Assembly (NCBI RefSeq): GCF_000281975.1 | Contig: NZ_AKKE01000024.1 | Location: forward strand, 1-58,745 | DNA: 58,745 bases | From: Novosphingobium sp. AP12 | GTDB lineage: Bacteria > Pseudomonadota > Alphaproteobacteria > Sphingomonadales > Sphingomonadaceae | Direction: 5' to 3' | Shown: one piece after another, positions 51,317-58,745 of the stretch | Layout: every line of letters starts with the position of its first letter | How positions within the stretch are numbered: position 1 is the stretch's first letter | The notes under the pieces: generated by a model | Database searches by the model: none | What the model saw: the letters and a program-made list of their open reading frames with translations, nothing else | What the model was told of the DNA's origin: nothing | Translations under genes and position numbers: made by a program

Positions 51317-51465
51317 AGCACAAGATGTACCGCCGGTTAACCGTTTCTGCGCTTGTGTCCCGATCGATTGCTTTCGGCGTTGCCGAGTATTGCGGAAAAA
51401 TTCTGAACGGTCATTGAACTGTCGTCGGCATGAGACTAAAGCAAAAAGCGTTTTTCAATCGATTT

Positions 51466-51481
51466 TGCAATGCACAATGCA
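51466..51481. promoter_or_regulatory. GCATT..AATGC operator at the MarR-like gene
   Basis: TGCAATGCACAATGCA lies 15 bp before the ATG. Its minus-strand form, extended by one base, matches the 56387-56402 dyad in 13 of 16 positions. The position suggests autorepression by the MarR-like protein. Confidence 0.5.
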
Positions 51482-51496
51482 GTAGGAAGGGGCAAG

Positions 51497-52150
51497 ATGG
51501 CCGTCGGCAACCACGAGGACGAGCGCAACCTGTTGCTCCAGTCGCATCTTTCCCAGGACGAGGCCGAAGCCGAGTTCCATGAGTTCGAATTCGCGCTCCA
51601 TCACATTTCCGAAGCCTTTGCCCGGTGGTCGTCGTCCGTGCACGAGTTCGTCAGCGGCGAGTTCCTCGCCCAGCCGGACGTGTCGGTGCTCCAGCTCATC
51701 CGCATGAACGAGGAGCCGAAGAGCGCGGCGGACATCGGCCGCTATCTCAATCGCGACGACAGTTCGAACATTCTCTATGCGCTGCGCAAGCTGGAGAAGG
51801 CCGGGCTGATCGAGAAGGGCGACGGTCCGCTGCGGCAGACCACCTACCGCGTCACCGCGCGCGGCATGGATCTGACCGACCGCTATGCCAAGGTGCGCAA
51901 GGACGTGCTGCTCAGCACGCTCGGCGCCACGTTCCAGGGCGAGCAGGAACTGTCCGCCGCGATCAAGACGATGTGGCGAATCTGCGGACTTTATGAACAA
52001 GGCGCCCGCTCGATTTCGGTGATGCGGGTGCTGCAGGGCGACCGTCAGGCCGAACTGCGCGAGCGCGCCGTACCAGCCAAGCCTGCAGCCAAGCGCGCGA
52101 GTTCGGGCAAGCCCAAGGGCGCTGCCGGCGCCGCGCGCAAGGCGGGTTGA
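51497..52150 (+). CDS. MarR-like winged-helix transcriptional regulator
   Basis: A 217-residue protein with a winged-helix core: a helical N-terminus (EAEAEFHEFEFALHHISEAF), recognition region SAADIGRYLNRDDSSNILYALRKLE, wing GPLRQTTYRVTARG and a C-terminal dimerisation helix. The last 40 residues are Ala/Lys/Arg-rich (AKPAAKRASSGKPKGAAGAA), like a nonspecific DNA-binding tail. ATG 51497 follows GGAAGGGG. It is convergent with trehalase. A GCATT..AATGC-like site lies just before it and the same motif recurs at the amidase and receptor genes, so it may be the regulator of the amidase loci. Confidence 0.82.
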   Translation: MAVGNHEDERNLLLQSHLSQDEAEAEFHEFEFALHHISEAFARWSSSVHEFVSGEFLAQPDVSVLQLIRMNEEPKSAADIGRYLNRDDSSNILYALRKLEKAGLIEKGDGPLRQTTYRVTARGMDLTDRYAKVRKDVLLSTLGATFQGEQELSAAIKTMWRICGLYEQGARSISVMRVLQGDRQAELRERAVPAKPAAKRASSGKPKGAAGAARKAG

Positions 52151-52165
52151 CGTCGGCCGCGGGGC

Positions 52166-53779
52166 TCACCGTGCTGGCGAGCAGGTCCGCAGGGTCTGCC
52201 CCGGAACAAGGGCGGGATAGCGATCGAGCAGGGCGGCGGCCACGCCGTTGGTCCAGCCGAAGCCGTCCTGCAGCGGGTACTCGCCGCCGCCGCCCGCGCG
52301 GCGCTCCTCGACGTCGTATTTCTCCAGCATCTTGCCGGTTTCGAGGTACGTGCAGTTCACCGTACCGAGCCAGCGCGCGGCGAGGTCCTTGGCCAGCCCA
52401 TCCTGCCCGTACCGCCGCAGCCCGTCGATCGCGACCCATTGCAGGGGCGCCCAGCCGTTGGGCGCATCCCACTGCTGGCCGGTGCGCAGAGTGGTCGTCC
52501 GCAGCCCGCCCTCGGCGACCAGCGTACGCCGCGTTGTTTGCGCGACGGCATTGGCCTGCGCGGAGGAGGCCATGCTGACGAACAGCGGAAACAGCGTCGC
52601 GCTCGAACGAACGTCGCTGGGCTTGCTTTCGCTGAGAAGCCAGTCGGCGAAGCGCTGCTCGCTACCGCGCCACAGGTAGCGCTGGACTGCAGCCTTGCGA
52701 GATGCGGCCCGGCGCGAGAATTCACGTGTGCAGGGCTGGTCTCCGGCCTGTTTGCAGCCCTGTTCGATGCGCTTCTCCATCGCCCACATCAGCGCGTTGA
52801 GATCGACCGGGATCACCTCGCCCGTGCGTATGGTGGACAGGTCCTGCGGGTTTGCCAGCCAGCGGGAGCTGAAGTCCCAGCCGCTTTCGGCGGCGGCGCG
52901 CAGGTCGCGGTAGACCTGCGGCGCGGGGCGCGTGGCGGCCTTGGCGGCCGTCTCGCGGTCCTCGGCGTAGGATTCGTCGCGCGGGGTGTCGCGCTCGTCC
53001 CAGTAGCGGTTGAGCACGCTGCCGTCCGGCATGAGCGCCACGCGCTGGCAGGGCTTCGACGCCGCGGCGCAGGCTTGACCCGCCATCCAGTAGGCATGCT
53101 CCTGCCGCAGGGCGGCGAGGCGCCGGGCGCGGATCGTACCGTCCGTCTCTTTGGACAGATTGAGCATCAGGGCGAAGAACGGTGGCTGCGAGCGGCTGAG
53201 ATAATACGTGCGCGTGCCGTTGGGGATGTGGCCGTAGCGCTCGATCAGGCTGGCGAAGTCGTCGATCATCCCCTCGACGAGATCGTCGCGCCCATCGGCG
53301 GCGAGCCCGAGCATCGTGAAGTAGGAATCCCAGTAGTAGATTTCGCGGAAGCGTCCGCCGGGGACCACGTAGGGCGCCGCCAGCGCGATGGCCGAGCTTC
53401 CCGGCGGCGGCGTGACCCCCTCGCGCGCGAGCTGCGGCCACAGCGCGCGGATGTGTTCGCGCAGCGGCGGCAGGGCCTTGTCGTTGACGCCGGGCACCGT
53501 AAAATTGTCGAGCACGAAAGCGCGCAGGTCGGTGGGAGAGGTCGGTGGCTTCGCCTCGTACTCCGCCATGATGGCGTCGGGCGCGCGCTTCGGGACGGCG
53601 TCGGCGAAAGTCTTGCCGTCCTCGAAGACGCGGCCCTCCTGCACGGCGGCGAAGAGTGCGCCGAACTGGTCGGCCGGGGACGGCGGCGCGTTGGCGGCCA
53701 GCGCCAGGACCAGCAACGGCGCGCACAGTGATGCGCCCATGCGGCGGACCGCTGCGGCCAGATCGACGATTTCCAACAC
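52166..53779 (-). CDS. treA: Periplasmic trehalase (GH37)
   Basis: A roughly 537-residue GH37 enzyme with both trehalase signatures: PGGRFREIYYWDSYF and QWDAPNGWAPLQW, plus the C-terminal GGGGEYPLQDGFGWTNG. It splits trehalose into two glucose. A hydrophobic stretch (LCAPLLVLALAANA) followed by AP-SPA indicates export, so the periplasmic symbol is used. The start is uncertain: GTG 53779 or TTG 53776 has GAGGGGA upstream, while ATG 53740 directly before the hydrophobic core has no ribosome site. It lies downstream of a receptor on the same strand, separated by a terminator, and may serve trehalose or a related glucoside brought in by that receptor. Confidence 0.9.
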   Translation of the reverse strand: MLEIVDLAAAVRRMGASLCAPLLVLALAANAPPSPADQFGALFAAVQEGRVFEDGKTFADAVPKRAPDAIMAEYEAKPPTSPTDLRAFVLDNFTVPGVNDKALPPLREHIRALWPQLAREGVTPPPGSSAIALAAPYVVPGGRFREIYYWDSYFTMLGLAADGRDDLVEGMIDDFASLIERYGHIPNGTRTYYLSRSQPPFFALMLNLSKETDGTIRARRLAALRQEHAYWMAGQACAAASKPCQRVALMPDGSVLNRYWDERDTPRDESYAEDRETAAKAATRPAPQVYRDLRAAAESGWDFSSRWLANPQDLSTIRTGEVIPVDLNALMWAMEKRIEQGCKQAGDQPCTREFSRRAASRKAAVQRYLWRGSEQRFADWLLSESKPSDVRSSATLFPLFVSMASSAQANAVAQTTRRTLVAEGGLRTTTLRTGQQWDAPNGWAPLQWVAIDGLRRYGQDGLAKDLAARWLGTVNCTYLETGKMLEKYDVEERRAGGGGEYPLQDGFGWTNGVAAALLDRYPALVPGQTLRTCSPAR

Positions 53780-53832
53780 GGATTCCCCTCGTTGCTGTCG
53801 ATAGGAGCAACGGGCCAGGCAGTTCAGGGTTT

Positions 53833-53867
53833 CAACGAAAAGCGGACCCGGCAAATGCAGGGTCCGC
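53833..53867 (-). terminator. Rho-independent terminator after the 53.9 kb receptor
   Basis: GCGGACCC (53842-53849) pairs with GGGTCCGC (53860-53867). On the minus strand the stem is followed by TTTTCGTT. It lies 9 bp beyond the receptor stop. Confidence 0.85.
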
Positions 53868-53875
53868 CATCCGCA

Positions 53876-56188
53876 TCAGAAGTCGACCGAAAGCGAGCCC
53901 ATGACCTGCCGCGGCGGGATGTATTCGACGCTGGTCGTGCCCGAGCCGTAGGGGTCGGAGAAGCGCGAGGCGATGCCGGCCTTGTTGGTGATGTTCTGGG
54001 CCCGCAGAGCGAGGCGCCAGGGCTTGTCCTCGGGCGTGTAGCTGATCGAGGCGTTGAAGATGGTGTACTCCGGCACCTTGTCGAGGAAGCTGTCGGCGAA
54101 GACGCGGTAGTTGTAGCTGCCGCGATAGGCGACCTCGCCGCGCACCGCGAGTTCGGCGTCTGGCAAGAAGGCGGTGTAGGTGGCGGCGAGGCTGGCCTGC
54201 GTGGTGGGCATCTTGGGCAGGCGCTTGCCGTTCACGTTCTCGCGCGCGTCGTCCACCGCCTGCTCGATGCGCGCGTCGTAGTAGTAGCTCGCCGGATAGC
54301 CGAGCGCGGCGAAGGTGGAGGCGCGGACCTGCGCGGCAGTCTGCGCGTCGATCGTCAGGAAGTCCGACGTGAACTTGCCCTTGCCCCATGAGAACGTGCC
54401 GTCGAAACGCAGGGACGGCGAGACGGCGAAGCTACCCTCGGCCTCGGCGCCCCAGACTTCCGCCTTGGGGATGTTGTCGGTGCCGCCGGCGAAGGGCACC
54501 GGGTCCTCGGCGGTGAACTGGAAGTTCTTGTACCAGTAGTAGTAGCCCGCGACGTTGAGGCGCACGCGCTTGTCGAAGAACTCGTTCTTGGAGCCGATTT
54601 CCAGCGCCTTGACCGTCTCCTTCTTGAAGCTCTGCGGCACGTACTGCGGGCCGGACGAAAAGCTGCCGGGAACGAACGCCTCTGCCGAGACGAAGCTGAC
54701 GCCGGTCGGCTTGTAGCCGGTGGAGCCGGTCACGTAGACCGAGTTGCTGGGCGTCAGCTTGTATTCGGCGCTCAGCTTGCCGGTCACCGCGTCGCTCGTC
54801 GTCGAGCGCGGAGGCACGACGTTGAAGAACTGGTAGGGCTGGGCCGAGACCTTGTCCCAGCTGTAGCGCAGGCCCGCCGTGATCGCGAGCGCATCGGTCG
54901 CGTGGAAGATCACCTGGCCATAGGCCGCCCACGAAGTGTGCTGGTAGGGGCTGTCGGTCTGGAACTTGACGCCGGTGCCGTCGGGCAGCACCACGGCGGC
55001 AATGCCGGGCGCGGACAGCTCGAGAATGTCCTGCAGCGCCCGCTGGCGCAGGTAGAAGCCGCCCACGGTCCATTCGAGGCTGGAGGTGTTCTGCGAGCTA
55101 AGCGTCAGTTCCTCGGTGAAGGTCTTGCTCTTGTCGTGCCAGCGAACGAGGTGGTCGAAGATATCAGGGTTCGATGTACGGTCGGATTCCGACTGCTGGT
55201 TCTTGTTCATGTACTGGTAAGCGCTGACAGACTTCAGGACCATCGTATCGCTCAGTTCCTGGGCCAGGGTGAGCGAGATCATCCGCGTGTCGAGTTCGTA
55301 CATCGCCGGGAAGTCCTGGTCGACGTGGCGCTTGCCCGGCGTGGTGTCGGTGATGAGCTTTTGCACCGCGCCGGCGTGCTTGGCGTGGAAGGCCGAACCT
55401 TCGAGCAGGGCGCTGAAAGTGGACGTCGGCTGCCACAGCAGCGAGGCGCGGCCGGCGAGGTTGTCTTCGTCCTCGAGATCGTACTTGTCGATGTTGGGGA
55501 CGCTGACCGAGTAGCCGTAGCCGTCATGGCGCAGGTACTGTCCGGCGAAGCGCGCCGCCAGCGTCGGGCCGAGTGGCACGTTCACCGCGCCATCGACCTT
55601 GACGTAGTTGTAGTTGCCGTAGGACGCCGAGGCATTGCCGCTGGAATCGCCGATCACGGGCTTCCTGGTGATGACGTTGATCGCGCCGCCGGTCGACGTC
55701 TCGCCGAAGACGGTGCCTTGGGGGCCGCGCAGGATTTCGATGCGGTCGACGTCGATGAGGTCCTGCCCCAGCGACATGGTGTGCGCGACGTAGACGCCGT
55801 TGATGTGGAAGGCGACACCCGGCTGCGAATTGGGGTTCGAGCTGGTCTCGTAGCCGATGCCGCGGATCGTCACCACGCGCTCTGCGCCCTGGTTGCGCGC
55901 GATGCTGAGGCCGGGCACATAGCCGTCGAGATCGTCGATCCGGGTGGTATTGCGCTGGCGCAGCACCGAGGAATCGATCGCGGTGATGGCGATGGGAATG
56001 TCCTGCAGGCGCGTGTCGCGCTTCTCGCCGGTGACGATAATGTCGCCAAGCTGCGCGCTGCCGGCGGCATCGGCCGCATCCGCTTCAGCCTCGGCGGCGA
56101 ACGCAGGCATGGCCGTGGCGGCGATTGCCAGAAGCGACGTCGCCATGGCGAGCCGCGCCGGGCGGCCGGTGAGGATCTTGGATTGCAT
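53876..56188 (-). CDS. TonB-dependent receptor between trehalase and the third amidase
   Basis: A 770-residue outer-membrane receptor. The signal peptide is residues 1-31 (TAMPAFA), followed by a TonB-box-like GDIIVTGEKR, a plug (VVTIRGIGYETSS, IEILRGPQGTVFGETSTGGAINV) and a beta-barrel ending GSLSVDF. ATG 56188 has GGGAGA upstream; the longer frame starts in the promoter region. The FGETSTGGA plug variant differs from the other receptors here. It is divergent from the third amidase over a 500-bp region that carries two copies of the GCATT..AATGC motif, so amide-type substrates are as plausible as trehalose-like sugars. Confidence 0.9.
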   Translation of the reverse strand: MQSKILTGRPARLAMATSLLAIAATAMPAFAAEAEADAADAAGSAQLGDIIVTGEKRDTRLQDIPIAITAIDSSVLRQRNTTRIDDLDGYVPGLSIARNQGAERVVTIRGIGYETSSNPNSQPGVAFHINGVYVAHTMSLGQDLIDVDRIEILRGPQGTVFGETSTGGAINVITRKPVIGDSSGNASASYGNYNYVKVDGAVNVPLGPTLAARFAGQYLRHDGYGYSVSVPNIDKYDLEDEDNLAGRASLLWQPTSTFSALLEGSAFHAKHAGAVQKLITDTTPGKRHVDQDFPAMYELDTRMISLTLAQELSDTMVLKSVSAYQYMNKNQQSESDRTSNPDIFDHLVRWHDKSKTFTEELTLSSQNTSSLEWTVGGFYLRQRALQDILELSAPGIAAVVLPDGTGVKFQTDSPYQHTSWAAYGQVIFHATDALAITAGLRYSWDKVSAQPYQFFNVVPPRSTTSDAVTGKLSAEYKLTPSNSVYVTGSTGYKPTGVSFVSAEAFVPGSFSSGPQYVPQSFKKETVKALEIGSKNEFFDKRVRLNVAGYYYWYKNFQFTAEDPVPFAGGTDNIPKAEVWGAEAEGSFAVSPSLRFDGTFSWGKGKFTSDFLTIDAQTAAQVRASTFAALGYPASYYYDARIEQAVDDARENVNGKRLPKMPTTQASLAATYTAFLPDAELAVRGEVAYRGSYNYRVFADSFLDKVPEYTIFNASISYTPEDKPWRLALRAQNITNKAGIASRFSDPYGSGTTSVEYIPPRQVMGSLSVDF

Positions 56189-56386
56189 GTGGATCTCCCT
56201 GTAACCTGTTGAGATCCGCTCCCGTCGATTATTTTGTGTTTTTGTTGCATCCCGGGCGTGGCACCTCACCACGCTGCGGTCTGCTTTCCGATCTGTCGAT
56301 TGGCCGTATTCCCGGCCTTGCCGCGTGGATTCGCCGCCGCTTGTGAGTGCACACTAAGCCGGCATAGACGATATGCAAGGCAAATA

Positions 56387-56402
56387 GCATTGTATAATGC
56401 AA
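56387..56402. promoter_or_regulatory. GCATT..AATGC operator, best copy
   Basis: GCATTGTATAATGCAA contains a perfect GCATT-N4-AATGC dyad, preceded by AAATA, about 200 bp before the receptor start. It is the reference copy for the motif seen at 42432, 51466 and 56614. Confidence 0.6.
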
Positions 56403-56613
56403 TTTGTTTTCAAATCATGCTCTTTTCCCGTCATCGAGGAGCGACCCTCAAGCCATGTTTCCATACTGGGCATCCCGCGGCAATGCGCGAACGACAGGCA
56501 ACGAAGACAGGGCGCGGGACGACAAGTTGGCAAACGGGCATGCGAGGCACCTGCCGTGCGCGAAGCCGGGGGTGCGGGCCGGGCGTCAGATGCAATTTCT
56601 TTGGGAATAAATA

Positions 56614-56628
56614 GCACGGTATAGTTCA
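56614..56628. promoter_or_regulatory. GCATT..AATGC operator, degenerate copy
   Basis: GCACGGTATAGTTCA, also preceded by AAATA, matches the 56387 site in 10 of the 14 dyad positions and lies about 60 bp before the third amidase ATG. Overlap with the amidase promoter is plausible. Confidence 0.4.
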
Positions 56629-56688
56629 TTGCGTTTTAATGCATGCGCGGGCTAGGTTGTGCGCGACCAAAAACCGGGGAACTTCGAC

Positions 56689-58164
56689 ATGGCAGGCGTG
56701 ACAACCGATCCCTCTACAGACCTGTCCTTGCTGCCCGCCACGCGGCAGGCCCAACTGATCCGCGAGGGCGAGGTGTCGCCCGTCGAGGTCATGGACGCAG
56801 TGCTCGCCCGCGTCGAGGCGCTTGAGCCCGTCCTGCACGCATTCTGCTTTCTCGCCGCCGATCCGGCCCGCGCTGCCGCGCGCGAAGCGGAGGCTGCCGT
56901 CATGCGCGGCGATGCTCTCGGACCGCTGCACGGGGTGCCGATCTCGATCAAAGATCTTATCTGCACGGCAGACATGCCCACGGTCAGTGGATCGCGCGCC
57001 TATGTCGGGTTCATGTCGGACCAAGATGACGTCTGCGTCGAGCGTGTCCGGGCCGCCGGTGCAATCGTTATCGGCAAGACCAATACGCCCGAATTCGGCT
57101 ATGCCGGGGCGGGCAAGAACGAGGTTTTTCCTACTACATCAAACCCTTGGGACCCGGCGATGACTTCCGGCGGGTCGAGCGCCGGAAGCGCCGCGGCGGT
57201 GGCAAGCGGCATGGGCTCGCTGACGATCGGCAGCGACGGCGGCGGCTCGATCCGCGGCCCGGCGAGCTTCTGCGGCTTGTTCGGACTCAAGCCCTCGTTC
57301 GGCCGCGTGCCGGCGTATCCTGGGTGCCGCGACCCGCGTCATCCGGGCGTAAGTAGCTGGGAAAGCGTCGAACATCTCGGTCCACTGACGCGCACGGTGG
57401 AGGACGCTGCGCTGCTGATGTCCGTGATCGCGGGCCCGGATGCACGCGACTGGCACTCGCTGCCCGCCGGCGATGTCGACTGGCTTGCCGCGCCGCGCGC
57501 CCCGATCGGCAGGCTGCGTATCGCTTACACTCCGGACTTCGGATTCTCTACCGTAGAGCCGGAGATCCGCGCTCTCACAGCGGCAGCGGCGCGCGTCTTC
57601 GCCGACGACCTCGGCTGCGAAGTGGTGGAGGATACACCGCCGCTCCAAGATATGTTCGACCTTTTCCTGACGATCATCATGCGCGATTCCGACCTGCGCG
57701 GGATGCGGGCGCTGGCGGACGATGGCCTTATCCATCTCCCGGGACTGCTGATGATGCTAGATCGGCAATGGACGGCGGAGGAATTCACCGATGCCGCGAT
57801 GGCCCGGCAGGCGGTTTGCAATACCCTGGGCCGCTTCATGCAGGATTACGACCTGCTGCTGACGCCCACGGTATCCTCGCTGCCGTTCCCGTTGGAGCAC
57901 TTCAACCCGGCCTCGATCGCCGGCATCCCGGTCGAGCAGGCAAACGCCTCGCCGTTCACTTATCCGTTCAACTGGACAGGCCAGCCGGCGGCGAGCGTGC
58001 CGGCGGGTTTCACTTCGACGGGGTTGCCGGTCGGCCTTCAGATCGTTGGCCGCCATCTTGCCGACGCGACGGTGCTCGCGGCGGCCGCGGCTTACGAACA
58101 AGCACGGCCGTGGGCAAACCTGTGGCCTGCGCTGGCGCGTCTGCCGGAAAGCCCAACGGGCTGA
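56689..58164 (+). CDS. Amidase (amidase-signature family), third of three
   Basis: A 491-residue amidase-signature hydrolase: Lys in ISIKDLICTADMP, cis-Ser in TSGGSSAGSAAAVASG, nucleophile Ser in GSDGGGSIRGPASFCG. The full-length C-terminal half, with FPFNWTGQPAASVPAGF and GLPVGLQIVG, is that of typical bacterial amidases. ATG 56689 has GGGGAA eight bases upstream; a GTG at 56659 lacks a site. It lies between two receptor genes, one divergent and one downstream on the same strand. Together with the nearby operator copies it looks like one unit of an amide-utilising regulon. Substrate unknown. Confidence 0.9.
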   Translation: MAGVTTDPSTDLSLLPATRQAQLIREGEVSPVEVMDAVLARVEALEPVLHAFCFLAADPARAAAREAEAAVMRGDALGPLHGVPISIKDLICTADMPTVSGSRAYVGFMSDQDDVCVERVRAAGAIVIGKTNTPEFGYAGAGKNEVFPTTSNPWDPAMTSGGSSAGSAAAVASGMGSLTIGSDGGGSIRGPASFCGLFGLKPSFGRVPAYPGCRDPRHPGVSSWESVEHLGPLTRTVEDAALLMSVIAGPDARDWHSLPAGDVDWLAAPRAPIGRLRIAYTPDFGFSTVEPEIRALTAAAARVFADDLGCEVVEDTPPLQDMFDLFLTIIMRDSDLRGMRALADDGLIHLPGLLMMLDRQWTAEEFTDAAMARQAVCNTLGRFMQDYDLLLTPTVSSLPFPLEHFNPASIAGIPVEQANASPFTYPFNWTGQPAASVPAGFTSTGLPVGLQIVGRHLADATVLAAAAAYEQARPWANLWPALARLPESPTG

Positions 58165-58604
58165 TGTCTTGGAGGTTGCCCTTCAGCCGGTGGTGTGGAG
58201 GTTTCTTTGCGTATGATGCCCCGCCATTTGATCGCGAGCGCACGCGGCCACTTGACGCTTGCGTCCCGCCCGGATTCGCCGAAGCTGACGGTGCGGCGCA
58301 AGGCAGGAACGTAATTTCCTCCTTGCTCCATAAAAAATGCAAGTTCACATTAGCATTAGAAGCGCATTGTAAATAACCATGCGATTCGAAAAATAAAACA
58401 ATGTTCAGGGATAAGCGTGCAGGCGAGGCTGCGGCGGGGACACAGGCTCGCCGCAGCACGGGACGGCAAGTGCGGCCAAACGGCCGGACATGCCTCCAGC
58501 CGGGCCTGAACAGGCCAAGCAGCGTGGAGAGGGTTTCCGAAAAGAAGGGCGGTGGCAACGCGCGCATCCTTGGTGGGTGCGTCACAGACGAATGGGGGGT
58601 TATT
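58165..58604. other. Intergenic region upstream of the last receptor
   Basis: About 440 bp. An AT-rich segment at 58325-58410 contains CGCAT (58363-58367) and ATGCG (58379-58383) as an inverted repeat around GCATTGTAAATAACC, a weak relative of the GCATTGTATAATGC motif. No other feature or gene was seen. Confidence 0.4.
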
Positions 58605-58745
58605 GTGATCACGAGAGCTCGATTAGTGAAGTCCACGGGCGTCTCCGTCCTGGCGCTGCTTGCAGCGACCTGCCCTGTCCATGCCTGGGCTGAAGCGGCG
58701 GCGGAAGAAGCTCCAGTCGCGGATGAAGCTGCCGATACGGCTGGC
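58605..58745 (+). CDS. TonB-dependent receptor, N-terminal fragment cut by the window end
   Basis: The frame is open from GTG 58605 to the last base, giving 47 residues: a basic start (ITRARLVKSTG), a hydrophobic core (VSVLALLAATCPVHAWA) and an acidic Ala/Glu-rich spacer (EAAAEEAPVADEAADTAG). This is the usual signal peptide and pre-TonB-box spacer of sphingomonad receptors. GGGGG a few bases upstream is a modest ribosome site. The identity as a receptor is inferred from this pattern and from the genomic context; another exported protein cannot be excluded. Confidence 0.6.
   Translation, partial: MITRARLVKSTGVSVLALLAATCPVHAWAEAAAEEAPVADEAADTAG

Larger units (their letters stand above)
51149..51496. 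other. Intergenic region: palindrome, LacI site and MarR-like operator
   Basis: About 350 bp with three separate elements: a large palindromic terminator at 51174-51199, a LacI-type site at 51303-51316 and a GCATT..-type site at 51466-51481 just before the MarR-like gene. The stretch 51320-51460 is AT-richer than the coding DNA and should hold the MarR promoter. No gene was found. Confidence 0.6.
56189..56688. other. Divergent regulatory region, receptor/amidase
   Basis: About 500 bp without a gene. It holds the perfect dyad at 56387-56402 and a degenerate copy at 56614-56628, both preceded by AAATA. AT-rich stretches at 56370-56420 and 56590-56650 are likely promoters facing the receptor and the amidase. 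Small open frames in the middle are not supported. Confidence 0.6.

Noticed and set aside
56234..56629. Small open frames in the receptor/amidase divergent region
   Set aside because: They overlap operator-like repeats and AT-rich promoter DNA and lack ribosome sites.
1..58745. CRISPR arrays, insertion sequences, phage genes, toxin-antitoxin pairs
   Set aside because: No regularly spaced repeats, transposase, integrase or phage structural genes were seen on either strand.

Overview
The window reads as a chromosomal or large-replicon segment of a high-GC alphaproteobacterium of the order Sphingomonadales (Novosphingobium/Sphingobium-like). The reasons are the density of TonB-dependent receptors (six, one of them cut by the window end) with plug motifs of the DIIVTAQK type, the mix of catabolic oxidoreductases, LacI/IclR/MarR/HxlR regulators and signature amidases, and an alphaproteobacterial Fur-type dyad. 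No rRNA, tRNA, CRISPR, phage or intact insertion sequence was seen. The assignment rests on gene content only.

Layout. 1-5.5 kb: end of an RND efflux adaptor, its RND pump, and a convergent siderophore-type receptor with a Fur-like box. 5.7-9.4 kb: a DEDDh exonuclease fused to a BRCT-like domain, an Old Yellow Enzyme divergent from an HxlR regulator with paired operators, and a LacI regulator. 9.4-18.5 kb: the most notable locus. A tight six-gene minus-strand operon encodes a GH31 sulfoquinovosidase (KERWY residue set), a LacI regulator, an aldo/keto reductase, an SsuD-like flavin monooxygenase and a SorAB-type sulfite dehydrogenase, with a TonB-dependent receptor divergent from it. This looks like a sulfoquinovose sulfo-monooxygenase (sulfo-SMO) pathway: cleave the glycoside, desulfonate sulfoquinovose oxidatively to 6-oxo-glucose, reduce that to glucose, and oxidise the released sulfite to sulfate.

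19-26.7 kb: another receptor, a frameshifted UrtE-like ABC ATPase remnant, a receiver-only response regulator, a YqcI/YcgG (GntA-like) plus DUF1989 pair, and an unrecognised 986-residue protein. 27-36 kb: an alpha/beta hydrolase, DUF4126 and flavin disulfide-reductase-like operon; an IclR regulator divergent from two SDRs; and a translationally coupled catalase and FAD amine-oxidase-like pair.

36-43.8 kb: receptor, signature amidase and a RutA-type pyrimidine monooxygenase, then an MFS transporter divergent from a second amidase. 43.8-51.2 kb: a LacI-controlled sugar block (GMC oxidoreductase, GPH-type symporter, two TIM-barrel isomerase-like proteins, Gfo/Idh/MocA dehydrogenase). 51.5-58.7 kb: a MarR-like regulator, periplasmic trehalase, a receptor, a third amidase and the start of a further receptor.

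Two recurring DNA motifs tie parts of the right half together. A GCATT..AATGC dyad lies before the MarR-like gene, both sides of the 42.4 kb and 56.4 kb divergent regions and, weakly, before the last receptor. A TGTAAACG-type LacI operator lies at 44.8, 48.9 and 51.3 kb and possibly at 36.0 kb. Strong hairpin terminators are visible after several operons.
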